The position numbers were made by a program, and so were the translations under genes. Below are positions 5,861 through 12,181 of a stretch of DNA of 12,181 nt, piece by piece. This stretch comes from Fidelibacterota bacterium (lineage in GTDB: Bacteria; Fidelibacterota; UBA8477; JABMPR01): positions 1 to 12,181 of the forward strand of contig JAUVDF010000013.1 of the NCBI GenBank assembly GCA_030595455.1, written 5' to 3'. The notes beneath the pieces were generated by a model that made no database searches, was not told where the DNA came from, and was given only the letters and a program-made list of their open reading frames with translations. The first letter of the stretch is position 1, and the number at the start of each line of letters is the position of its first letter.

Positions 5861-6529
5861 TTATAGAAAAGAACGCTCTAGTTCTTCCTGGTGTGTTTTA
5901 CAAAACTCGCTCGCTTTGCATAGGGCATCTTCAAAAGCAGACCCTTTTAATTTTTGATCAACTTTTATTGGTGACCCAAAACTTGCCACGGCAAAAGAGA
6001 AGGGTAAAGGTATAGCAAACCGATCCCAGCCTTTTCCCCGAAGTGCCCATTTTGAAACAGTAGCCGTGGGGATAATATATCCATCTAAATGTTGAGCCGT
6101 GACGTAAGTACCAGACTTCATAACTCGACGAGGTCCTCTAGGTCCATCAGAGGCAAAAGCAGAAACTTGAATGTTTTGCTTTTTAAGAAAACGAAGCATC
6201 CCGGAATAGGCTGCTCGTCCACCTCTAGTACTTGATCCTCTGAAAGTAACAAAATCTAAACCCCCAAGAACAGCAGACGCTATATCGCCATCTCCAGCCT
6301 GGCTGACAATTGCGGCTGGTTTGAGCGGTGAAGTTAAAAACCAGGCAATAAACATATCGCCATGCCAGAATTGAAACACCAGAGGCTGGCCTTCATTTAA
6401 AAGATGAAGAATACGGTTCCAGCCCCGAACCTCAAGTCGAAGACTTTTACCAATGAGCGTTACCAGGTGACCGCCGATACGGTGAGCAATTTTTGAGATA
6501 CGTTGCTGCGTTTTTTTGCTAAGTCCCAT
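5861..6529 (-). CDS. DUF374 lysophospholipid acyltransferase-like protein (LpxJ-type late lipid A acyltransferase candidate)
   Basis: This 222-residue protein belongs to the DUF374 family, related to lysophospholipid acyltransferases. Motifs in order are the catalytic-type FWHGDM (54-59), VSQAGDGDI (75-83), FRGSSTRGG (96-104), SDGPRGPR (127-134) and WDRFAIPLPF (168-177). The family includes LpxJ of Helicobacter and Campylobacter, which adds a secondary acyl chain to lipid A. Its place between lpxB and lpxK supports a role in lipid A acylation in place of LpxL/LpxM. The substrate and acyl donor cannot be read from the sequence. Its ATG shares one base with the lpxB stop (TAATG), which indicates translational coupling. 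In many genomes a kdtA gene lies beside this gene; none does here. Confidence 0.88.
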   Translation of the reverse strand: MGLSKKTQQRISKIAHRIGGHLVTLIGKSLRLEVRGWNRILHLLNEGQPLVFQFWHGDMFIAWFLTSPLKPAAIVSQAGDGDIASAVLGGLDFVTFRGSSTRGGRAAYSGMLRFLKKQNIQVSAFASDGPRGPRRVMKSGTYVTAQHLDGYIIPTATVSKWALRGKGWDRFAIPLPFSFAVASFGSPIKVDQKLKGSAFEDALCKASEFCKTHQEELERSFL

Positions 6530-7665
6530 TAGTCGAGATCATCCAGTATTTTAGTTGCGACCCGGTTCGCGCAGCCAGGCTTGTCAATGGCAGCCCGCAC
6601 TTTTGCCAGCTTTTCCAGCGTTAGCTCTCGAAGCGATTTATCGTTGAGCAGTTTCAAGGCTTCATCAGCTATAAGCTGACCCGTTGCCTCGCTTTGTATC
6701 AGTTCTGGAATAGCTCGCTCATCCAGGATAAGGTTAGGCATGGCGAGATGGTCAATATCCACTAATAGTTTCCCAATCAGATAAGAAAGCGGAGATATCT
6801 TATAAATAACAACTAGAGGCGTTCCAAGGTAGGCCGTCTCTAGCGTGGCAGTTCCAGAGGCAACAATGGCTAAATCGGCATGAGCAACCAAAGGGTAAGG
6901 GTTGTCCACAATAAGCGTGATTTCGCTATCTTCTAAAAAGGGGTGGTAATATGACTCAGACAATGATGATAGTCCGGCGATGGCTATTTGAACACCTGGT
7001 TGATGTTTTTTCAATAAATGTATCGTGTCAATAAGGGGTTGTGTAAGCCGATCGAGCTCGTTTCGTCGACTACCGGGAAGCAGGGCTATCAAGGGTTTGT
7101 CAGGGTTAAGCCCGTGTTGGGCAAAGAATTCTGCTCGCTGTGGAAGATTCCACTGTTTTTCTGCCAGCGGGTTGCCTACAAAGCTTACCGGGATATCATG
7201 CTGTCGGTAAAAAGCTGACTCAAAAGGAAAAATGACGAAAAGGTGCTTGATAAAGCGTCGCATTGTTTTGACGCGACCTTTTTTCCAGGCCCAAACCTGT
7301 GGTGAAATATAGTAGTAAACCGGTATACCAAGGGCTTTGAGCTTCAAACCCAGGCGCAGATTAAAACCAGGGTAATCCAGCAGAATGGCTGCATCCGGTT
7401 TGCGTATTTCACATTCATTAAGGACGGAGCGCATGACCTTTTTAAAGAAACGGAGGTGCTTAATTACCTCGATGAAGCCGGTAACACTGAGGTCTTTCAC
7501 ATGATAAAGCGACTTTAAACCCTCGTCAATCATATGATCACCACCCAGGCCCCAGAATGAATGGTTTGGGTTCAGCGATTTTATGGCCGCCATGAGTGGA
7601 GCAGCATGGTGGTCGCCAGAAACCTCACCAGCGACGATCAGGAAGTTTTTTGCTTCAGTATTTAT
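6529..7665 (-). CDS. lpxB: Lipid-A-disaccharide synthase LpxB with non-canonical (ATA) or lost start codon
   Basis: LpxB (GT19) joins UDP-2,3-diacylglucosamine and lipid X into the lipid A disaccharide. The first ATG (7593) would omit the conserved N-terminus. Upstream in the same frame lies NFLIVAGEVSGDHHAAPLM, containing the family AGExSGD motif. The expected start, 24 codons before that ATG, is ATA (7665-7663), which shares two bases with the upstream TAA stop; CTG at 7641 is an alternative. From ATA the product is 378 residues, the normal family length. Other motifs on that numbering are DYPGFN (97-102), ISPQVWAW (120-127), VGNPL (163-167; H in many homologues), LPGSRRNEL (196-204) and SGTATLE (270-276). 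It ends as TAATG into the DUF374 gene. Identity is certain; the start is not. Confidence 0.95.
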   Translation of the reverse strand: MNTEAKNFLIVAGEVSGDHHAAPLMAAIKSLNPNHSFWGLGGDHMIDEGLKSLYHVKDLSVTGFIEVIKHLRFFKKVMRSVLNECEIRKPDAAILLDYPGFNLRLGLKLKALGIPVYYYISPQVWAWKKGRVKTMRRFIKHLFVIFPFESAFYRQHDIPVSFVGNPLAEKQWNLPQRAEFFAQHGLNPDKPLIALLPGSRRNELDRLTQPLIDTIHLLKKHQPGVQIAIAGLSSLSESYYHPFLEDSEITLIVDNPYPLVAHADLAIVASGTATLETAYLGTPLVVIYKISPLSYLIGKLLVDIDHLAMPNLILDERAIPELIQSEATGQLIADEALKLLNDKSLRELTLEKLAKVRAAIDKPGCANRVATKILDDLD

Positions 7666-8642
7666 TGTTGTTCCAGAAGTTGTTGGTTTATTAGTTCGGC
7701 TATCCGCAAGGCTTCGAGCCCGTCTCTGCCGCTTACAAGCGGGGTTTGATCATTAATAATAGCCAAAGCAAAAGCGGTCTGTTCAGCATGCATTGCATCT
7801 ATTTTCGGGAGCTTCTGGTTGTTATATAGGATCACTTTATCAGAACCCTCCATGGGGATAATCCGGTCAGCCTGGACATCCTGGTCCTTGAGAGCCAATT
7901 GATACATTTCTGTTGAACCCTTTTGGAAATCAATGGTTATGTAGTGTTCGCGTTGAAAAACACGCATTTTACGCATGGGGTTCAGGGAAATACGACTCGC
8001 GGTAACATTCGCCACACAGCCATTTTCGAAAGTTAGTCGGGCATTTGCTATATCTGGTAAAGCGGAAATCACAGCCAGACCATTGGCCTGGATTTGTTTT
8101 ACCGGACTCTTTACCAGCGATAAAATAATGTCGATATCATGGATCATGTTTTCATGAACCACAGGATTGTCAATCCCCCTGGGAACGAAGCTCACAAGGC
8201 GATGGGCTTCAATGAACCGCGGGTCAAGATCCAAACCATCCAGAGCTAACAGGGCTGGATTAAAGCGCTCGACGTGGCCAACCTGAATTTTTACATCAAA
8301 CTTGTCGGCTAAGGCAAGTAATGCTTCACCTTCGTCGATGGTCAGGGTAATTGGCTTTTCGATAAAGACGTGTTTCCCCTGTTTGATCGCTGCCTCAGCA
8401 TAGAAAAAATGAAATTTTGTGGGACAGGTGATAAAGAGAGCGTCACAAGCATCAATCAGTGTTTGAAAGTCGAGAGCCAGGGGTACCTTAAATTCGTTGG
8501 CGACAGCAAGTGATTGCTCGCTATTTGTGTCAAAAATACCAATACAATCCCAGTGTAGATGTTGACTTAGATGATTTACGTGAAATCGGCCAATATGACC
8601 AACACCAATTAAACCAACCTTGAGTTTCTTTGTATTTATCAT
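7662..8642 (-). CDS. Gfo/Idh/MocA-family NAD(P)-dependent oxidoreductase, GnnA-like by context
   Basis: The 326-residue product has an N-terminal Rossmann fold with GVGHIG (13-18) for NAD(P), EKP (95-97) at the active-site strand, GHVERFNP (122-129) and the catalytic-type HDIDI (168-172). It heads the lipid A operon and touches lpxB. In Acidithiobacillus ferrooxidans the related gnnA lies with gnnB between lpxA and lpxB; GnnA oxidises the 3-position of UDP-GlcNAc so that GnnB can aminate it, giving amide-linked lipid A chains. That role is inferred here from family and position only, and no aminotransferase is in the window. ATG 8642 is preferred because it gives the usual 12-residue lead to the glycine motif. 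A TTG at 8660 in the same frame is an alternative. Neither has a good ribosome binding site. Confidence 0.88.
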   Translation of the reverse strand: MINTKKLKVGLIGVGHIGRFHVNHLSQHLHWDCIGIFDTNSEQSLAVANEFKVPLALDFQTLIDACDALFITCPTKFHFFYAEAAIKQGKHVFIEKPITLTIDEGEALLALADKFDVKIQVGHVERFNPALLALDGLDLDPRFIEAHRLVSFVPRGIDNPVVHENMIHDIDIILSLVKSPVKQIQANGLAVISALPDIANARLTFENGCVANVTASRISLNPMRKMRVFQREHYITIDFQKGSTEMYQLALKDQDVQADRIIPMEGSDKVILYNNQKLPKIDAMHAEQTAFALAIINDQTPLVSGRDGLEALRIAELINQQLLEQQ

Positions 8643-8689
8643 GCTGGAAAAATAAGTCAAAATAAAAGCGGTGAAAGAGCAAACCCTGA

Positions 8690-8698
8690 ATTATAGCA
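8690..8698 (-). promoter_or_regulatory. Extended -10 promoter of the lipid A operon
   Basis: On the minus strand TGCTATAAT (8698-8690) is a perfect TGnTATAAT extended -10. No good -35 lies at the normal distance, as expected for this promoter class. Transcription would begin near 8682, about 40 bases before ATG 8642. Confidence 0.6.
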
Positions 8699-8756
8699 AT
8701 AAGGTCTAGCGCGAGATTTTCAATTCGATCATGGTTAAAAGAACAAATGGTACTAC

Positions 8757-8786
8757 TTTACGTGGCTTCATCAACGGGGATATAAA
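8757..8786 (+). promoter_or_regulatory. Possible promoter of the M32 carboxypeptidase gene
   Basis: TTTACG (8757-8762), an 18-base spacer and TATAAA (8781-8786) precede the gene. The predicted start near 8793 leaves a short leader that still includes the AGGGG ribosome binding site (8798-8802). It lies in the same intergenic gap as the divergent lipid A promoter. Confidence 0.4.
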
Positions 8787-8809
8787 AGCTAGTTTACAGG
8801 GGTCAAGAC

Positions 8810-10327
8810 ATGTCTGCTATAAATACTATACTCAAAGAATTACTTGAAGCCAGTCACCTCCAGGGTGTTGAAGCCCTGCTCGGCTGGGACCAAGAAACTT
8901 ATATGCCAGAAGGTGCCGGTGCGGCCAGGTCTGAGCAAATATCCTACATTACCGGACTGATGCACGCCAAGCTGGTGGGCGAACCATTAACAACAGCACT
9001 AGAAGAATTAATCAATCTGGATACAGGTGAGTTGAGGATCATGACCCTTAACGATCGTGAAACTCGCCAGGTAAAAGAAATTTGGCGCGATTATCGACAA
9101 GAGGCAGCTCTGCCAGCTAAATTTGTAACAGACCTGGCTAAACATGCTTCTGTTTCACAGCAAGCCTGGGTCAGAGCCCGCAAAGATAATGACTTTAAGT
9201 TTTTTGAGCCATTCCTGGAAAAAATGGTTCAAATGCAAAAGGAAAAAGCCGGATATTTAGCCAAGGGTGAGACGGCTTACGATGCTCTTTTAGATCAATT
9301 CGAACCAGAGATGACCTCGGCGAAAGTGGCTCAGCTATTTAAGGAACTACGCACGCGTTTAGTTCCACTGGTGCAAGAGGTTCAAGATGTTAAACACAGA
9401 GTCAACGGGAGCATTCTCACAAAAAATTACGATATAGATAAACAGTGGGATTTCGGAATGAGCCTCCTTAAATCAATTGGTTTCGATTTAAAAAAGGGTC
9501 GCCAAGACCGCTCAGCTCATCCATTTACAACCAGTACCCACCCATCTGATGTGCGCACGACAACGCGCTTACGGGAAAATGATTTGAAGTCTGCTCTGCT
9601 TAGTACTCTACATGAAGGAGGGCATGCGCTTTATGAACAAGGTCTACCAATTGAAGAATATGGCAACCCCCTGGGTCAGTCAATTTCGCTAGGGATACAT
9701 GAAAGCCAGTCGCGGATGTGGGAAAACCTGGTTGGTTTAAGCCCGTCGTTTTGGCGCTTTGCCTATCCAAAATTACAGATGAAATTTCCTGACCAGTTAC
9801 GTAATACAGACCAAAAACAGTTTTACTCAGCGATCAACAGAGTTCGTCCCAGCATGATTCGGGTAGAGGCCGATGAGGCCACCTATAACCTGCATATTAT
9901 GTTAAGGTTTGAGATTGAAAAAATGCTGATTAACGATGACTTTCCAGTGGCAGATCTGCCTCAACTTTGGAAAGATAAAATGGAAGAATATGTTGGCGTT
10001 AGACCAAAGAATGATTCTGAAGGCGTGTTACAGGATGTGCATTGGTCTTTTGGTGCCTTTGGGTATTTTCCAACATATACCTTAGGTAATTTGTATAGTG
10101 TTCAGTTTTTTAATCATTATAAAGAACAGGTTGCTGGATCGGAAGAGTTGTTTGCTCGTGGTGATTTCTCCGCACTATTAAAATGGTTACGCGAGAATAT
10201 CCACTCGAAAGGCAGGGGTCGGAAAGCAGAAGAATTACTGCTGGAAATCACCGGTCAAGCCCTGTCTGCGGAGCCCTTTATGGATTATCTTGAAGAAAAA
10301 TATCGATTAATCTATGGATTAAGCTAG
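8810..10327 (+). CDS. M32 family metallocarboxypeptidase (Taq type)
   Basis: This 505-residue cytoplasmic zinc carboxypeptidase removes C-terminal residues from peptides, usually with broad specificity except at proline. The zinc site is HEGGH (His268, Glu269, His272). The third ligand is Glu298, 30 residues after His268, in the IHESQSRMWEN motif, the same spacing as in characterised M32 enzymes. The IRVEADEATYNLHIMLRFE signature begins near residue 351 and completes the family pattern. The length is normal and all key residues are present. The start is ATG 8810 with AGGGG seven bases upstream. It has no signal peptide. It is transcribed away from the lipid A operon, and gpmI follows on the same strand after 160 bases with no clear terminator between. 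Confidence 0.96.
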   Translation: MSAINTILKELLEASHLQGVEALLGWDQETYMPEGAGAARSEQISYITGLMHAKLVGEPLTTALEELINLDTGELRIMTLNDRETRQVKEIWRDYRQEAALPAKFVTDLAKHASVSQQAWVRARKDNDFKFFEPFLEKMVQMQKEKAGYLAKGETAYDALLDQFEPEMTSAKVAQLFKELRTRLVPLVQEVQDVKHRVNGSILTKNYDIDKQWDFGMSLLKSIGFDLKKGRQDRSAHPFTTSTHPSDVRTTTRLRENDLKSALLSTLHEGGHALYEQGLPIEEYGNPLGQSISLGIHESQSRMWENLVGLSPSFWRFAYPKLQMKFPDQLRNTDQKQFYSAINRVRPSMIRVEADEATYNLHIMLRFEIEKMLINDDFPVADLPQLWKDKMEEYVGVRPKNDSEGVLQDVHWSFGAFGYFPTYTLGNLYSVQFFNHYKEQVAGSEELFARGDFSALLKWLRENIHSKGRGRKAEELLLEITGQALSAEPFMDYLEEKYRLIYGLS

Positions 10328-10445
10328 GCGCTTTAAGTACAGCTGAGATTTTGTTCTAGACGCAATAGCCGAAGACGAAAAAACAAAAATTTAATCCATA
10401 TCTGACTCAATTAAATAGCACCCCGCAAAGACAGGTCTAAATTAC

Positions 10446-10487
10446 TTGCCAAATGATGAATAGTTCTAACGTGAAAGACTTTGGCAA
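10446..10487 (+). repeat. Inverted repeat ending exactly at the gpmI start codon
   Basis: TTGCCAAA (10446-10453) and TTTGGCAA (10480-10487) are perfect 8-base inverted repeats with a 26-base loop. The right arm ends at the base before ATG 10488. In RNA the stem would occupy the ribosome-landing region, and no clear Shine-Dalgarno site lies outside it. The remainder of the gap 10328-10445 shows nothing identifiable. Confidence 0.45.
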
Positions 10488-12047
10488 ATGAAACCTGTTG
10501 TGCTAATCGTTTTAGATGGTGTGGGGTATACTGAAAAGAGTGAAGGTAATGCTGTTTTAGCCGCCAACACTCCCAACCTGGATCAATACCGAAACACTTA
10601 TCCTCGCAGCATTCTGGGTGCTTCAGGAGAAGCTGTTGGTTTACCAGCAGGCTTCCAGGGATCCAGTGAGGTTGGCCATTTAAGTATGGGTGCTGGCCGG
10701 GTGGTTATTCAGGAGCTTAAGCGTATAAATGATAAACTGGAAAGCGGTGAGATTTACCGTGGCGAATTATGGCAGTCCATAATGCAGCAGTGGCAGCAAA
10801 ATCAATCTACTTTCCACCTGTTGGGTTTACTCCAGGATGAAGGCGTGCACGCCCATTACGATCATCTCTTTCGATTTATTACCCAGGCAGTCAGCGAGTA
10901 TTCTGCTGGAAAAATTATTATTCACCCCTTCCTGGATGGCCGAGACACGCCCCCGAGAAGTTCTTTGGAACACCTGAGTAAACTAGAAGCCGTGATTAAA
11001 GATTTCCCTAATGCTTCCATTGGAACCGTTATGGGTCGCTATTATGGTATGGATCGAGCAAAAATGTGGGAGCTTACCGATAAAGCCTACGCCTGTATTG
11101 TTAACGCTTCAGGTCAAGCTACGACTTCAGCCCGGGAAGCCATTCAATCTTCATGGGATAGTGACAAAACCCCCAACAACGAAGATATGTTTGATGAATA
11201 TATTCAACCCCATGTAATCAGCGACTATACCGGTGTCAAGGCGGGCGATGTTATCCTCCACACCAATTATCGTCAGGATCGGGCAACCCAATTAACCAAG
11301 GCGTTTGTAGGCGAAGACTATCCTGGTTCTCCCAAGGCTGACCTTGATATCATGTATGCAGGGATGACGGCCTATTTTGATGGTTTTGAAGACTTTCTGC
11401 TGGTAGAAACTGTTGAAAATGATTCAGGACCACCCCTTACAGTTGGAAAGCTCATCTCCGATGCTGGAATGCATCAATTGCGTTTAGCGGAGACTCAAAA
11501 GTTTCCCCACGTAACCAGCTTTTTCAACGGAAAGCTCACAACACCTTATAAAAATGAAGATAGAATAGAGTTAGCTGGTCGTTTTGATCCGGCCAGTTTT
11601 GCTGATCACCCGGAAATGGAAGCCTACCGAGTTACGGATTCTTTTTTGGAGCAGTTGGCTAAAGATAAATATGATTTTATAATGGTCAACTATGCCAATG
11701 GAGACATGGTGGGTCACACTGGGAATTTTGATGCAGGCGTCCAGGCTGTAGAGATTATCGATGAGTGTCTTGGGAAAATTATTCCAGCGATACTTGAAAA
11801 GGATGGGCAGGTGTTAATGACTGCTGATCATGGAAACGTGGATCAAATGATCGATTACGAAACCGGTGCTGTACGTACCAGCCACAGTCTAAATCCAGTA
11901 GAATTATTTTACATTTCAAACCGAACAACGGCAGCAGATGAACTTTCCGATGGAGTCCTTTCCGATATTGGCGTGTCTGTTCTGGATCTTCTTGGACTCA
12001 AGGCTCCCGACCAAATGGACGCGAAAATATTGCTAAAGAAAAAATAG
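10488..12047 (+). CDS. gpmI: 2,3-bisphosphoglycerate-independent phosphoglycerate mutase
   Basis: This enzyme interconverts 3- and 2-phosphoglycerate in glycolysis and gluconeogenesis through a phosphoserine intermediate, using two divalent metals. The 519-residue product is full length. Metal and catalytic residues are present: Asp10 (VLDGVG), Ser60 (the phosphorylated serine), Asp406 and His410 (NGDMVGH), Asp447 and His448 (TADHGN) and His466 (TSHSLNP). Substrate-site motifs are VHAHYDH, HPFLDGRDTPP, GRYYGMDR, NYRQDRA and ETQKFPHVTSFFNG. Several motif positions differ from the common type: GSSEVGH for GNSEVGH, DEGVH for DGGVH, AETQK for AETEK, and GNVDQM for GNAEQM. It therefore appears to be a divergent branch, but active. 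The start codon lacks a clear ribosome binding site and directly follows one arm of an inverted repeat. Confidence 0.95.
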   Translation: MKPVVLIVLDGVGYTEKSEGNAVLAANTPNLDQYRNTYPRSILGASGEAVGLPAGFQGSSEVGHLSMGAGRVVIQELKRINDKLESGEIYRGELWQSIMQQWQQNQSTFHLLGLLQDEGVHAHYDHLFRFITQAVSEYSAGKIIIHPFLDGRDTPPRSSLEHLSKLEAVIKDFPNASIGTVMGRYYGMDRAKMWELTDKAYACIVNASGQATTSAREAIQSSWDSDKTPNNEDMFDEYIQPHVISDYTGVKAGDVILHTNYRQDRATQLTKAFVGEDYPGSPKADLDIMYAGMTAYFDGFEDFLLVETVENDSGPPLTVGKLISDAGMHQLRLAETQKFPHVTSFFNGKLTTPYKNEDRIELAGRFDPASFADHPEMEAYRVTDSFLEQLAKDKYDFIMVNYANGDMVGHTGNFDAGVQAVEIIDECLGKIIPAILEKDGQVLMTADHGNVDQMIDYETGAVRTSHSLNPVELFYISNRTTAADELSDGVLSDIGVSVLDLLGLKAPDQMDAKILLKKK

Positions 12048-12111
12048 CTGTATCGATTTATGCAGGGAATTTCAAAGCACTTTTACAAATACATATCATA
12101 AAGAGAAAAAA

Positions 12112-12181
12112 ATGAAAAACAGAACTGGAATAGTACAGCTATTATTGTTGACTTTATTATTAACAAACACACTCATAGCCG
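12112..12181 (+). CDS. N-terminal signal peptide of an exported protein, cut by the window edge
   Basis: ATG 12112, preceded by a purine-rich AAGAG tract, opens a frame that runs to the window end (23 codons plus one base). It begins MKNRTGIVQLLLLTLLLTNT and continues LIA. A charged start (Lys2, Arg4) followed by a leucine-rich core is a typical Sec signal peptide, with cleavage probably just past the edge. The protein itself cannot be identified. It starts 64 bases after gpmI on the same strand. The 64-base gap holds no clear terminator. Confidence 0.65.
   Translation, partial: MKNRTGIVQLLLLTLLLTNTLIA

Noticed and set aside
7018..7218. Plus-strand open frames inside lpxB
   Set aside because: They lie antisense to conserved LpxB motifs, have no ribosome binding site and no family likeness.
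8633..8660. Sigma70-like promoter TTGACT (8660-8655) with TAAATA on the minus strand
   Set aside because: Its -10 would overlap the preferred start codon region, so transcripts would lack the start. The TGCTATAAT site upstream is much better placed.

Overview
The window looks like chromosome from a Gram-negative bacterium of the FCB assemblage (Bacteroidota and relatives such as Calditrichota, Ignavibacteriota or Marinimicrobia). The evidence is a DUF3078-type outer-membrane barrel, a lipid A operon, an LpxB with VGNPL rather than VGHPL, and a secreted-peptide/propeller/MauE-like cluster of a style common in Bacteroidota. Several genes have good Shine-Dalgarno sequences (for example AAGAGGTGATC at 1984-1994), which argues against a typical Bacteroidota species. 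The phylum assignment is inference. There are no tRNA or rRNA genes, CRISPR arrays, insertion sequences or phage genes.

Left block (1-3669, + strand): the C-terminal tail of an unidentified protein; a DUF1844 protein followed by a DUF3078 barrel, closed by a strong terminator; then a roughly 240-nt leader with several hairpins. The leader precedes a three-gene cluster: a 70-aa secreted peptide with two cysteines, a hairpin, a 395-aa exported beta-rich (probably propeller) protein, and a four-helix MauE/DoxX-like membrane protein with a Cys-Gly-Cys motif. Their co-occurrence suggests an envelope system built around an oxidised secreted peptide. No function is established.

Middle block (3674-8642, - strand): a MmcQ/YjbR-family gene with a palindrome in its leader; about 0.6-0.8 kb with no recognisable gene; then a tight operon transcribed from a TGnTATAAT promoter. 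The operon encodes a Gfo/Idh/MocA oxidoreductase, LpxB, a DUF374 acyltransferase and LpxK, i.e. middle and late lipid A steps. The oxidoreductase may supply a modified UDP-GlcNAc (GnnA-like), but no partner aminotransferase is in view. lpxB lacks an ordinary start codon: its conserved N-terminus lies upstream of the first ATG, and the expected start reads ATA, overlapping the upstream stop.

Right block (8810-12181, + strand): an M32 metallocarboxypeptidase, a divergent cofactor-independent phosphoglycerate mutase whose start codon directly follows one arm of an inverted repeat, and the signal peptide of an exported protein cut by the window edge.
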